From Solen grandis (taxonomy: Eukaryota; Mollusca; Bivalvia; Adapedonta; Solenidae), in assembly GCA_021229015.1 (NCBI GenBank), contig CM037783.1:25984154-26048153 (forward strand): a DNA stretch of 64,000 nt. The letters are read 5' to 3'. The notes below the pieces were generated by a model. The model saw nothing but the letters and a program-made list of their open reading frames with translations, had not been told where the DNA came from and did not search any database. The position numbers were made by a program, and so were the translations under genes. Shown here one piece after another: positions 33,440 to 48,000 of this stretch (position 1 is its first letter; the number at the start of each line of letters is the position of its first letter).

Positions 33440-33695
33440 ATGACCTTCCGATCTGTCAAAATTTCATTATGGAAGCAATATGGTATCACGCCCTCAACAT
33501 GTGGTATTATTATCACATTATCATGACATCCGATCAGCCAGTCCTGAAACTACCCTTATATGCTGAGCGCCAAGCAAGGAAGCTATACTAATACCATTTT
33601 TTCGACTTTGGAATGTCGCGGTCGGGAATCGAACCCACGACCTCCCGTTTTCGGGGCGGAGGCTCTAACCACGCGGCCACAGGACTGGTCATTTC
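33440..33695 (-). mobile_element. tRNA-headed V-core SINE (family B), reverse
   Basis: From 33690 on the minus strand: CCTGTGGCCGCGTGGTTAGA (box A-like), GTGGGTTCGATTCCCGACC (box B-like), TTGGCGCTCAGCATATAAGG, GTAGTTTCAGGACTGGCTGA, then a V-core-like GATGTCATGATAATGTGA and GGGCGTGATACCATATTGC. The order (tRNA head, then V-core) fits V-SINEs, which include the mollusc RUDI family; the family name is an inference. Confidence 0.6.
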
Positions 33696-33837
33696 AAATG
33701 TAAAAGTAGTATTGGATATCTGCCAGTTTGTAAGTAATGTTACGCAACGCCTGCATAATCAATTGAGTCTCCAAGATTTTGATTGAATTTTGTTACCCAA
33801 CAATATATGTCCTTGGATTAACGCGGTCACCGTAGGA

Positions 33838-33920
33838 AAGTGTCCAAGCTAAGATTCATACCCCAGACCTCTCGATCCCAAAGCGGACACTGTACCACTG
33901 AGCTATTGTGCTGGTACTAC
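33838..33920 (-). repeat. tRNA-like sequence, probably a SINE head
   Basis: On the minus strand, AATAGCTCAGTGGTACAGTG and GGGATCGAGAGGTC ... GGGGTATGAATCTT give a box A-like motif and a weak box B. Stems are poorly formed, so it is unlikely to be a working tRNA gene. Confidence 0.4.
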
Positions 33921-34016
33921 AGGTATTATAATTTATAAATGACTTCCTTCGCTGCCGCAACATAGCTCCAGTACTAAAAGAGCTAAATTGGCTATCTGTA
34001 CAATGTACAAGTGTTG

Positions 34017-34150
34017 CAACGCTAAATGTCGTACCAACGCTAAATGTCGCACTTGACGTTATATGTCGAAAGGCTGACGCTAAATGTCGCAACAAACGCT
34101 AAATGTCGCACTTGACGTTATATGTCGAAAAGCTGACGCCAAATGTCGCA
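34017..34150 (+). repeat. 60-bp minisatellite built from CGCTAAATGTCGCA
   Basis: (A)CGCTAAATGTCG occurs at about 34019, 34037, 34077, 34096 and 34136, alternating with CTTGACGTTATATGTCGAAA. That gives just over two 60-bp periods. A single related CGCTAAGTGTCGCA is at 43799, on the far side of the 28-bp satellite. Confidence 0.8.
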
Positions 34151-34482
34151 AAAAAAAAATGTACTGCCGCGATATGTCTTTCGACAGAAAAGCAAAGTGT
34201 GTGTTACAGATTTGTTACGAGAAGCAATATGTACATACTTGTTGATAATACGATGGTTTTGATTTTACATATTGCTTCTATGGACCGCAATAGATGATCC
34301 GACTCGAAAAAATGTATCTTGACAACACTAGTTGTTCCAAATGCCGTCCTTTGACGACAAGCGTTTTGTGGGTGCCCCAAAACTGCAGAATGTACTAAGA
34401 TCCAAAGCTGCTCTATCGAGCTTTAAGATAAAGATAACGTTAAGATTACTTATGTAAGTTAAAATAATTAAAGACAAGTTTG

Positions 34483-34524
34483 TTTGTTGTTGTTGTTTTT
34501 TGTTGTTGTTGTTGTTGTTGTTTT
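34483..34524 (+). repeat. (GTT)n tract
   Basis: GTTGTTGTT with a short poly-T interruption. Confidence 0.85.
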
Positions 34525-34679
34525 AAATTTTAATTCATGAAAGATGATAAATTTATATTTTAGTTAAACTGTGTTGCTTTTGTTTACGGTATTAAGATGT
34601 TTAAACTACTTTACTCATTAATTATGCCGTTTATTGTGTACGGCTGTACGCTGAGTAGATAATTAAATTGTATGTCAGA

Positions 34680-34872
34680 AGTGACGGGTGGCACTTATAT
34701 CAAAGCCCCATAAAGCACTTTTAAACGCAGATTTTCTATGAAAAAAGTGCTATACAAATGTGGTATTATTATTGTTTCTAGAGAAGTATACTTATATTAT
34801 ATTGTTCTTAGCATATTCCCGAAAATTATTACCTTCTGATCTGTCAAATTTCATTATGGAAGCAATATGAAG
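34680..34872 (+). repeat. SINE 3' tail and a 45-55-bp duplicate of 33430-33484
   Basis: AAAAAAGTGCTATACAAATGT followed by GGTATTATTATTG looks like a SINE/LINE 3' end. At 34829-34872, CCTTCTGATCTGTCAAATTT and CATTATGGAAGCAATATG repeat 33440-33483 almost exactly. Confidence 0.5.
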
Positions 34873-35027
34873 TTTATGTTTAATCACAATACAAGTATTC
34901 AATGTTTTGCTGTCCATGGTTTGTTAGGGTAGCTAAGCGCAGATCAATGAAGACTTAAGCTGTCATTTTGATAACGTTAAACCGAATGAATATTCATGAA
35001 CGAAAGTATGACTTGATGAATATCAAT

Positions 35028-38000
35028 TTATTGAACAACTATAAATGTGGTATTATATGAACAACTATAAATGATGTGTATTATATAAACAACTATAAAT
35101 GGTGGTATTATATGAACAACTATAAATGGTGTGTATTATATGAACAACTATAAATGTGTGTATTATAATGAAAACTATAAATGGTTGTGTATTATATAAC
35201 AACTATAAATGGTGTGTATTATATGAACAACTATAAATGGTGGGTATTATATGAACAACTATAAATGGTGTGTATTATATGAACAACTATAAATGGTGTG
35301 TATTATATAACAACTATAAATGGTGTGTATTATTGAACAACTATAAATGGTGTGTATTATATGACAACTATAAATGTGTGTATTATATGAACAACTATAA
35401 ATGGTGTGTATTATATGAACAACTATAAATGGTGTGTATTATATGAACAACTATAAATGGTGTGTATTATATGAACAACTATAAATGGTGTGTATTATAT
35501 GAACAACTATAAATGGTGTGTATTATAAACAACTATAAATGGTGTGTATTATATGAACAACTATAAATGTGTGTATTATATGAACAACTATAAATGGTGT
35601 GTATTATATGAACAACTATAAATGGTTGTATTATATGAACAACTATAAATGGTGTGTATTATATAAACAACTATAAATGGTGTGTATTATATGAACAACT
35701 ATAAATGGTGTGTATTATATGAACAACTATAAATGGTGAGTATTATATGAACAACTATAAATGGTGTGTATTATATAAACAACTATAAATGGTGTGTATT
35801 ATATGAACAACTATAAATGGTGTGTATTATATGAACAACTATAAATGGTGTGTATTATATGAACAACTATAAATGGTGTGTATTATATGAACAACTATAA
35901 ATGGTGTGTATTATATGAACAACTATAAATGGTGTGTATTATATGAACAACTATAAATGGTGTGTATTATATGAACAACTATAAATGGTGTGTATTATAT
36001 GAACAACTATAAATGGTGTATTATAGAAAACTATAATGGTGTTATTATATGAACAACTATAAATGGTGTGTATTATATGAACAACTATAAATGGTGTGTA
36101 TTATATGCACAACTATAAATGGTGTGTATTATATGAACAACTATAAATGGTGTGTATTATATGAACAACTATAAATGGTGTGTATTATATGAACAACTAT
36201 AAATGGTGTGTATTATATAAACAACTATAAATGGTGTGTATTATATGAACAACTATAATGGTGTGTATTATATGAACAACTATAAATGGTGTGTATTATA
36301 TGAACAACTATAAATGGTGTGTATTATATGAAACAACTATAAATGGTGTGTATTATATGAACAACTATAAATGGTGTGTATTATATGAACAACTATAAAT
36401 GGTGTGTATTATATGAACAACTATAATGGTGGGTCTTATATGAACAACTATAAATGGTGTGTATTATATGAACAACTATAAATGGTGTGTATTATATGAA
36501 CAACTATAAATGGTGTGTATTATATGAACAACTATAAATGGTGTGTATTATATGAACAACTATAAATGGTGGGTATTATATGAACAACTATAAATGGTGT
36601 GTATTATATGAACAACTATAAATGGTGTGTATTATATAAACAACTATAAATGGTGTGTATTATATAAACAACTATAAATGGTGTGTATTATATGAACAAC
36701 TATAAATGGTGTGTATTATATAAACAACTATAAATGGTGTGTATTATTGAACAACTATAAATGGTGTGTATTATATGAACAACTATAAATGGTGTGTATT
36801 ATATGAACAACTATAAATGGTGTGTATTATATGAACAACTATAAATGGTGTGTATTATATGAACAACTATAAATGGTGTGTATTATATGAACAACTATAA
36901 ATGGTGTGTATTATATGAACAACTATAAATGGTGTGTATTATATGAACAACTATAAATGGTGTGTATTATATGAACAACTATAAATGGTGTGTATTATAT
37001 GAACCTATAAATGGTGTGTATTATATGAACAACTATAAATGGTATGTATTATATGAACAACTATAAATGGTGTGTATTATATAAACAACTATAAATGGTG
37101 TGTATTATATGAACAACTATAAATGGTGTGTATTATATGAACAACTATAAATGGTGTGTATTATATGAACAACTATAAATGTTTGTATTATATGAACAAC
37201 TATAAATGGTGTGTATTATATGAACAACTATAAATGGTATGTATTATATGAACAACTATAAATGGTGTGTATTATATGAACAACTATAAATGGTATGTAT
37301 TATATGAACAACTATAAATGGTGTGTATTATATGAACAACTATAAATGATGGGTATTATATGAACAACTATAAATGATGGGTATTATATAAACAACTATA
37401 AATGGTGTTATTATATGAACAACTATAAATGGTGTATTATATGAACAATATAATGTGTATTTATGAACAACTATAAGGTGTGTTTATATGAAAACTAAAA
37501 TGGTGGTATATAAACAACTATAAATGTGTGTATTATATGACAACTATAAATGGTATGTATTATATGAAAACTATAATGGTGTTTTTTATGAAAACTATAA
37601 ATGGGTGTATATATGAAACTAATGGTGGTATATATAAAAATAAAATGGGTGTTTATAAACAATAAAATGGTATGTATTTATGACAATATAATGGTGTGTA
37701 TATATGAAAATATAATGGTGTGTATTTGAACAAATAAATGTGTGATTATATGAACATATAAAGGTATGTTTATGAAAACTAAATGGTATGTATTTTGAAA
37801 TATAAATGTGTTATATATGAAAACTATAAATGATGGGTATTATAGAACAACTATAAATGATGGGTATTATATAAACAACTATAAATGGTGTGTATTATTG
37901 AACAACTATAAATGGTGTGTATTATATAAACAACTATAAATGGTGTGTATATATGAACACTATAAATGGTGTGTATTATATGAACACATAAGGTGTGTAT

Positions 38001-41000
38001 TATATAAACAATATAATGTGTGTATTATATGAACAATATAAATGGTGTGTATTTATGAACAACTTAAATGGGTGTATTATATGAACAATATAAATGGTGT
38101 GTTTAATGAACAACTATAAATGGTGTGTATTATATGAACACTATAAATGATGTGTATTATATGAACAACTATAAATGGTTTGTATTATATGAAAACATAA
38201 ATGGTGGTATTTATGAACAATTAATGATGTGTATTATATGAAAACTATAAATGGTGTGTATTATAGAACAATTATAAATGGTGGTATTGTATGAACAACT
38301 ATAAATGGTGTGTATTATATGAACAACTAAATGGTGGGTATTATATGAACAATATAAATGTGTGTTTATATGAACAACTATAAATGGTGTGTATTATATG
38401 AACAATTTAAATGGTGGGTATTTATGAACAACTATAAATGGTGTGTATTATATGAACAACTATAAATGGTGTGTATTATATGAACAACTATAAATGGTGT
38501 GTATTATATGAACAACTATAAATGGTGTGTATTGTATGAACAACTATAAATGGTGTGTATTATATGAACAACTATAAATGATGTGTATTATATAAACAAC
38601 TATAAATGGTGTGTATTATATGAACAACTATAAATGGTGTGTATTATATGAACAACTATAAATGGTGTGTATTATATGAACAACTATAAATGGTGTGTAT
38701 TATTGAACAACATATAAATGATGAGTATTTTTGAACAACTATAAATGATGTGTATTATATAAACAACTATAAATGGTGTGTATTATATGAACAACTATAA
38801 ATGGTGTGTATTATATAAACAACTATAAATGGTGGGTATTATATGAACAACTATAAATGGTGTGTATTGTATGAACAACTATAAATGGTGTGTATTATAT
38901 GAACAACTATAAATGATGTGTATTATATAAACAACTATAAATGGTGGGTATTATATGAACAACTATAAATGGTGTGTATTATATGAACAACTATAAATGG
39001 TGGGTATTATATGAACAACTATAAATGATGTGTATTATATAAACAACTATAAATGGTGTGTATTATATGAACAACTATAAATGGTGTGTATTATATGAAC
39101 AACTATAAATGGTGTGTATTGTATGAACAACTATAAATGGTGTGTATTATATGAACAACTATAAATGGTGGGTATTATATGAACAACTATAAATGATGAG
39201 TATTATATGAACAACTTTAAATGATGTGTATTATATGAACAACTATAAATGGTGTGTATTATATGAACAACTATAAATGATGTGTATTATATGAACAACT
39301 ATAAATGGTGTGTATTATATGAACAACTATAAATGGTGTGTATTATATGAACAACTATAAATGGTGTGTATTGTATGAACAACTATAAATGGTGTGTATT
39401 ATATGAACAACTATAAATGATGTGTATTATATGAACAACTATAAATGATGTGTATTATATGAACAACTATAAATGGTGGGTATTATATGAACAGCTATAA
39501 ATGATGTGTATTATATGAACAACTATAAATGATGGGTATTATATAAACAACTATAAATGGTGGGTATTATATGAACAACTATAAATGGTGTGTATTATAT
39601 AAACAACTATAAATGGTGGGTATTATATGAACAACTATAAATGATGTGTATTATATAAACAACTATAAATGGTGTGTATTATATGAACAACTATAAATGG
39701 TGTGTATTATATGAACAACTATAAATGGTGGGTATTATATGAACAACTATAAATGGTGTGTATTATATAAACAACTTTAAATGGTGTGTATTATATGAAC
39801 AACTGTAAATGGTGTGTATTATATGAACAACTATAAATGGTGTGTATTATATGAACAACTATAAATGGTGTGTATTATATGAACAACTATAAATGGTGTG
39901 TATTATTGAACAACTATAAATGGTGTGTATTGTATGAACAACTATAAATGGTGTGTATTATATGAACAACTATAAATGATGTGTATTATATGAACAACTG
40001 TAAATGGTGTGTATTATATGAACAACTGTAAATGGTGTGTATTATATGAACAACTATAAATGGTGTGTATTATATGAACAACTGTAAATGGTGTGTATTA
40101 TATGAACAACTATAAATGATGTGTATTATATGAACAACTGTAAATGGTGTGTATTATATGAACAACTGTAAATGGTGTGTATTATATGAACAACTATAAA
40201 TGGTGTGTATTATATGAACAACTATAAATGATGTGTATTATATGAACAACTATAAATGGTGTGTATTATATGAACAACTGTATAAATGATGTGTATTATA
40301 TGAACAACTATAAATGATGTGTATTATATGAACAACTATAAATGGTGGGTATTATATGAACAACTATAAATGATGTGTATTATATGAACAACTATAAATG
40401 GTGTGTATTATATGAACAACTATAAATGGTGTGTATTATATGAACAACTATAAATGGTGTGTATTATATGAACAACAAATAAATGGTGTGTATTATATGA
40501 ACAACTTAAATGGTGTGTATTATATGAACAACTATAAATGGTGTGTATTATATGAACAATTATAAATGATGTTATTATATGAACAACTATAAATGGTGGG
40601 TATTATTGAACAACTATAAAGGGTGTATTATATGAACAACTATAAATGATGTGTATTATATGAAACTTAAATGGTGTGTATTATATGAAAAAACTGTAAA
40701 TGGTGTGTATTATATGAACAACTATAAATGATGTGTATTATATGAACAACTGTAAATGGTGTGTATATATGAACAACTGTAAATGGTGGTATTATATGAA
40801 CAACTATAAAGGTGTGTTTATATGAACAACTATAAATGGTGTGTATAATATAAAACTATAAAATGGGTGTATTTTTGAAAACTATAATGGTTTTGTATGA
40901 TTGAACAACATAATGGTGGGTATTATATGAAACTATAAATTGTATTTATGAAAACATAAATGATGTGTATATTAAACAACTATAAATGGTGGGTATTATA

Positions 41001-43740
41001 TGAACAACTATAAATGGTGTGTATTATATGAAAACTATAAATGATGGGTATTATATGAACAACTATAAATGGTGTGTATTATATGAACAACTATAAATGG
41101 TGGGTATTATATGAACAACTATAAATGGTGTGTATTATATAAACAACTATAAATGATGTGTATTTTTATAAACAACTATAAATGGTGTGTATTATATGAA
41201 AACTATAAATGGTGTGTATTATATGAACAACATAAATGGTGTGTATTAAAATAAACAACTATAAATGGGGGGTATTTTTGAACAACTATAAATGGTGTGT
41301 ATTATATAAACAATTTAAAAATTTGGTGGGTATTAATGAAAACTAAAAATGATGTGTATTATATAAAAAACTATAAATGGTGTGTATTATATGAACAACT
41401 ATAATGATGTGTATTATATAAAACTTTAAATGATGTGTATTATATGAACAACTATAAATGAGTGTATTATATAACAACTATAAATGATGTGTATTATTAA
41501 ACAACTATAAATGGTGGGTATTATAGAACAACTATAAATGGTGTGTATTATATAAACACTAAAAATGGTGGGTATTATATGAACAAATATAAATGATGTG
41601 TATTATATAAACAACTAAAATATGTGTATTTTATAACAATATAAATGGGGGGTATTATATGAACAACTAAAAATGAGTGTATTAAAAAACAACTATAAAT
41701 GGTGGTATTATATAAAAACTTTAAATGGTGTGTATTATATGAACAACTGTAAATGGGGGTTTTATTATATGAAACAACTATAAATGGTGTGTATTATATG
41801 AACAATTTAAAAAATGGTGTGTATTATTGAACAACTATAAATGGTGTGTATTATTGAACAACTATAAATGGTGTGTATTGTAGAACAACTATAAATGGTG
41901 TGTATTATATGAACAACTATAAATGATTGTTATTATAGGAACAACTGTAAAGGGTGTGTATTATATGAACAACTATTAAATGATGTGTATTATATGAACA
42001 ACTGTAAATGGTGTTATTATATGAACAACTGTAAATGGTGTGTATTATATGAACAACTATAAATGGTGTGTATGATATGAACAACTGTAAATGGTGTGTA
42101 TACAATATAAATGGTGTGTTTTATTGAAAAACTAAAAGGGTGTGTATTATATAACAACTATAAATGGTGTGTTTTTATGAACAACTTAAGGGTGTGTATT
42201 ATATAACAATAAAAATGGTGTGTTTATATGAAAAAACTAAAAATGATGTGTATTATATAAAACTTAAATGATTGATTGTATGAAAAAATTTAAATGGTGT
42301 GTATTATTAAAACAACTTAAATGGTGTGTATTATAATAACAACTATAAAGGGGTGTGTTTTTAAAAACAACTATAAAGGTGTTTTTTATAGAACAATATA
42401 AATGATGTGTATTATATGAACAATTTAAAAAATGGTGGGTATTATTAAACAATATAAAATGGTGTGATTATTGAACAATATAAATGGTGTGTATTTATAA
42501 AAAACTAAAATGTGTTATTATATAAACAACTAAAAAATGGGGGGGGTATTAATAAACAACTATAATGGTGTGTTTTAATAAACAACTAAAATGTGTGTTT
42601 TATATGAACAACTATAAATGGTGGGTATTTTTAAAAAATATAAAGGTGTGTTTATTGAACAACTATAAAGGGTTTATTTTTTAACAACTATAAAGATGTT
42701 ATTATTTAAACAACTAAATGGTGGGTATTATATAAAACAACTATAAAGGGTGTGTATTATATAACAACTATAAATGGTGTTTTATTAAACAACTATAATT
42801 GGTTTGTATTATTGAAAAACTGTAAAGGGTGTGTATTATATGAAAAAACTAAAAATGGTGGGTATTATATGAACAAATAAATGGTGTGTATTATTAAACA
42901 ACTTAAATGGTGTGTATTATATAACAACTTAAAGAGTGTATTATAAAACAACAAAAAAATGTGTGTATTAATGAACAACTTAAATGGTTGTATTATATGA
43001 AAAACTATAAATGATGTGTATTTATAACAACTATAAATGGTGTGTATTATTGAAAACTATAAATGGTGTGTATTTTGAACAACTATAAAGGGTGTGTTTT
43101 TAAGAAAAAACTAAAATGGTGTTATTATATGAACAACTATAAATGGTGTGTATTATATGAACAATTTTAAAATGATGTGTATTATTAAACAATATAAAAT
43201 GGTGTGTTTATTGAAACAACTAAAAGGGTGTGTATTTATAAACAATTTTTAATGGTGGTATTATAGAAAAACTATAAATGGGTGTATTATTAACAAATAA
43301 ATGGGTGTTTATATAAAAAATTTTAAAGGTGTGTATTATATGAACAACTTTTGGGTGTGATTGTATGAAAACTATAAAGAGGGTTTTTTATTAAACAACT
43401 TTAAATGATGTGTTTTATGAACAACTAAAAAGGGTGGGTTTATTGAACAATTTAAAAATTGGTGTATTATAAAAAATTAAAATGGGGTGTATTATATGAA
43501 AAAACTAAAATGAGTTTATTTTTAAAAAACAACTATAATGGGTGTTTATATAAACAATAAAAAAGGGTGTTTTTTTTGAACAACAAAAAAGGTGTTTTTT
43601 TAAGAAAACTAAAAATGGTGTGTATTTTTGAACAATATAAATGAGTTTTTTAATGAACAATGTAAATGGGGGTTTTTATATGAACAATTTTAATGGTGTG
43701 TTTTATTTGAAAAACATAAAATGGTGTGTACTATTTAAAG
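35028..43740 (+). repeat. Large 28-bp satellite array, about 310 copies
   Basis: The unit can be written as TATAAATGGTGTGT plus ATTATATGAACAAC. It is tandem and head-to-tail for about 8.7 kb without spacers. Common variants are TGATGTG or TGGTGGG for TGGTGTG, ATAAACAAC for ATGAACAAC, and ACTGTAAATG for ACTATAAATG. Clusters of the last near 39990-40210 hint at higher-order units. Copies at 37440-38420 and from about 40840 to the end are full of small indels. The unit length is not a multiple of three and no open frame persists. Each unit holds a TATAAAT box. Confidence 0.95.
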
Positions 43741-44284
43741 ACCCTGTTTAAAAAGGCAAGCGTGGCCCTCAATTATCCTCAAAATTTGGGGGGGAATGCG
43801 CTAAGTGTCGCATTTCACACGATAGTGCTAGATTCAAGATTTTTATCAATTTTTGGTTGCTATTTTTTTCCCAAAAAATTCAAAATACAATAATACGTAG
43901 CTTTTTAAACCTTTTTTAAATTTCCAAAAATGACTAAAAACTCAATTTTCAAAGTGGGTTGTTTAACAATGCTTTCGAAGTAGGCGGCTTATTCCAATTT
44001 GTCGATGTGTCCAAAAGAATGATAATGTTTTGAAAAAGTATCCATTAAATTTTTTTGGTAGTTTGTCTTTATTTTTTATATATTTTCTTTTATATATACA
44101 TATATTTTTTTCTGTATGTATGTCGCAAAAAATTACATAGGGGCCCCTTTTTCCTTTAACACGGAAGTATTTATAAAACTTTCTGCTCATCATGAAAAAT
44201 TTTCTTTTCTTGTATATACGATTAATTAAATTTAAAAAATCTTTGTAGATATGTACAAAGGGTTAAAACCGGGGTCTTTCGGTT

Positions 44285-44440
44285 TTTTCATTGGGAACCC
44301 TTTCCCCAGTGGCTTGGGGTGGTCGGTGTTCTACCCGGATGCATCCGTCTTTCGGGTTTCCCCCTCTGAAATTAAATGGACGTCGCTATATACAAAAATA
44401 CTGTCGAAGCGCGGAAAAACTAAATACTAAGTAAGGGGTT
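44285..44440 (+). mobile_element. Family A SINE, 3' part, corrupted
   Basis: GGTCGGTGTTCTACCCGGATG, TGGACGTCGCTATATACAAA and ATACTGTCGAAGCGCGG match the family A 3' half. The head is missing or unreadable. Confidence 0.65.
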
Positions 44441-44936
44441 TTCAAACACAAACGATTTTTAATTGGCTTTTTACATCGAACAGTTGAAAGGCTGACAAAA
44501 ACGATAATAGTATAAATTACCCCCACGTACCTAAAAAAACCTCTTTCCCGTGATGTTCCTTTAGACGTTTACTTAATAGGGTTTCTCATTCTTTGCTTTC
44601 CTTTAGTAGATGTTTTTTCTTAAGAGGGATAGTTTTTGGAGATTCGCCGTCATATATTTGATATATTACTTAATTGTTAGACAACCAAGGTTTTTAGTGA
44701 GTTACAGGGCTGCTGTGTATGTAATTTTTCCGCCCCCAATTGTGTAGGGAAAAATGGATTATTCATTTTATACCCGGTTATTGTCGATCACGGAATATAC
44801 TCCAACTTTAATGTGTCACATTGCACCCCCGATCTCCTTTTGCAAACATGATCGTATCAGACCGACGAAAAGCCAAAAAGTCAAAAAGTTTAAGTTTGGG
44901 AAAATTTTGTAATTGTAAATATTGGTAATAAATGAA

Positions 44937-45092
44937 CAATATGTTTGTTTGTTTTTTGGTTTAACGTCCCCCCAAAAGTATTTGAGTCTTTTGGGGAGAT
45001 GCTACTTGGGGCGTATTGTGCTGCCCCACTGCATTATCACGCCGTAGAAGTGGCTTATACCACACCAGTCACATTTCCTGACACAATATATA
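44937..45092 (-). mobile_element. V-core SINE 3' part (family B), reverse
   Basis: On the minus strand: TTGTGTCAGGAAATGTGACT, GGTGTGGTATAAGCC, then GACTCAAATACTTTTGGGGG and GACGTTAAACCAAAAAACAA. This parallels 60360-60510 block for block. Confidence 0.65.
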
Positions 45093-48000
45093 GTTGGTAA
45101 AAGGGACATCATTGACAATTAAGTCACTATGAAAATGAAACTTTTTAACAAAAAATTAAAAAAAAAGCTAAAGGTGAAGTGAATTCAGGATTAAAACAGG
45201 GCGTGAGCGCGTTTGCAGTGCCGCTTTTGTCATTTTTTTAACCTTTCAAACTTAGAGGTTATGTTGATGGGATTCCCAATTTATTATTTTTTTTATTTTT
45301 TATAAAATTTCCCTTAATAAGGAATTTGAAAATTATTTTTAAAAATTTTATCAAAATTTCATATGAACAGGGGGTTAAAAGGGAAATTTTTGAAAAAGCT
45401 GACGGGAATTTTTAACGAAAGTATAAAGTCTTTTTAAAACATTTGATAAAGGGGAAATGATGATGAAGTTCTTCAAAACACTTGACTAGAAATAAAGAAC
45501 ATTTTTTTTCTCAAACAAAAAAGTGCAAAAAAATAAAGAGAATAATGAGTAAAAGAAATAAAGAAATTTACTGTTTTTCAATAATAGGAAAATACCCTTT
45601 TAAAGTATGCAATTAGTTTTTTCCAAGGTTGCAAAAATGTGTCCAGTGTCCCAGGCCAAGTTCGTCCCAATTCGGTTTTAAATTTCATTTTGCTTATTTT
45701 TCGGCTAAATACAAATCCCGTCACCCGGGAATCGGGGTCGCCATCGGGAAAAGAAACGATATCAATCAAAAGACTAAAAATGGGAAAAAATTTTTTTTTC
45801 AAAATTTTGTCTATTTTTTTGATGTTCAAAGTAGAAAGTGTCTTATTTAAAATGTAAACTATTTTATTTGTAATGTAAATACTACTTTATTAAAAACAAA
45901 ACGCTGAAGGGACTGAAGTTGGTTTTGCTCAAGCGAAAAAAAGGTTTGACGAGCAGCAGATCTGCATGGGGAAATTTTCCCGATACCAAACTTAAAGCAA
46001 ATTGTAATAATAAGATTTGGTTCCCCTTTTAAATTTTGTATGCTATAGACATTAACTTATAGACTTAAACAAAAGATATAGGGGGAGTAAGGGGGCAAAT
46101 TTGGTTTTTGTTAGCGACCTTGAAACAAACGGTGTGATATCTTTTCTTTCCCGTAAAGACCTTGTTAACCAAGGGTTAAAGCGGGGTTATGCATTGGATT
46201 TTTTTTAACATCGCTTGAAAATTTTTCCCCCTTTTTAAGTTTACTTTTAACAAAAGTAAGCGCAAACCTGTTTTCTAAACGATACGCTTTTATTTTTACT
46301 CTGGTATCCTATCTAACCCCTCAAGTGCAGTCTTATTTACGATGAATAATATGCAAGGGCAGTGGCTCGTTAGTATTCGGGTAATGATATAAGGTTTCTG
46401 TCACTTTTGGTAAAAAAAACCCCCGGGGGTATTTGATGTCGATAGCTTGAGTGATTTTTAAATATTTTACACGGTTTGTATCGGACTTTAAGTTTTGTTT
46501 TTTTTTGAGTTTTTTGTAACACCCTAAAATTGCGAAATCTGCTGTAATTTTTATCCAAAACTGTTTTTTTAATTGTAGGCCCAAGAGGTTCCCCAAGGGG
46601 CGATAAGGAGACTTGGGGGGAGACGTTTTGACGTTTCCCTGTGCAATTTTTGGAATTTTTAAAAGTTTTGTGGCTATTTTTGCGAGGGTAATTACCCCGA
46701 CATAAGAAAGGTTCCCAATGCGTGTCAGGCTTAAAAATCTGGTTTTCGGACAACCCCACCCTACTAGCGAAAAACCGCCCACCCTAAAGTTTTTTGCGGT
46801 GTTTTTTTTCGGCCCTTTTTTAGACAATCGTTTTTTTGTGATTTATTTCCCATTTTTTTAAGGCTTAAAAAAACATATAAAAAAAGTAAAATCCCCCCCC
46901 CTCCTATATTTTTTAGACCGTTGCCGAAACATAAATTTTCTTTTTTTATTTTATTATTATTATTATATTTTTTTAGCCTATCAAAAGCTGTCGGTCGATA
47001 TATTTGAAAAAAGGGCTTTTGGGAAAAAGTTATTAAATCCCCCTTTCAAATTTCATGCATGGGGGAAATTTTTGCAAACGACGAAAAAGGGAGCGCTGAT
47101 TACATAAAAATTTAAAATTTTAAAGTTAGATATTTTCGTTTGTCACTACGGGGATACGCTTTGTCTTCACCTGCCCCCCGTTTTATTAAAGCTTCAGGGT
47201 CAGTGTTGTTTTTAAATATAGTTTTTAGCTAGAAAACATAACGAACGCGTCGCCGTCGAACTTTCTCCACCCCCAAACCGTTTTGGTCCAGTAGGGACCT
47301 TTAAAAAATATTTTTCTACTCAAAAATTTAAAATTTATTTCATGCATTAACTTTAAATTTTTAACGAAAACAGTATTTCATTGGATTAGTCGGACAAACG
47401 TAAAAAACATCGCGTTAAAAAGTTTAAAGTCTATTGTATTTTTGAAAAAGTCATTCTCCCCGAATTCTTTGCTAAAGCAATTCTTTTTAGCCAAAAATTT
47501 TAAGATGAAACTTTACACGATGGGGTTAACAAGAGGACGTTCAGTGCGCAAACAAGAGCCGAAATCCGTTTTTTTTCTTGAGTTGGGATCCTTTGATGGT
47601 AACATATAATGCAATAATTCGACTTGGCCATTCTCTAACTTTTCAAAAATCTATACTTGCAATTCACTTCGTCCAAACGGACTCTTCGTCAAATGTGTTA
47701 CCAAGCGTATCGGAAGACTTCTGAATAATTTTTCCCTTTGGGAAAACGGGGGTAGATTGTGCCCCGGCCAAATTTCCCCAAACTTTCTTTGAATACTATC
47801 GGCCGCCAGGGTTTTTTTGGTGTCGGGGCAAAATATCACTTTGCTAAAATTATCCCATAATATAAAAAGTTTCCCCACATAACAAAGTTTTTGCAAGATA
47901 TAATTAGTCACCCCATATATAAAGAAGTGTGTATTCAACGGAGAAAACGTAAAACCCTATTTCTTTTCAATTTCATTTTTTTATTTCCAATTGACATATT

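Noticed and set aside
41917..42452. His/Tyr/Ser-rich open frames on the minus strand
   Set aside because: They are translations of the 28-bp satellite kept open only by indels.
35028..43740. CRISPR-like regular repeat array
   Set aside because: The units abut without spacers and vary by drift. The setting is eukaryotic, so this is a satellite.
46333..46827. Longest open frame of the low-quality block (164 codons, minus)
   Set aside because: Lysine- and asparagine-rich, a parallel open frame exists in another register, and no motif was recognised. It is likely AT-rich chance sequence or corrupted repeat.
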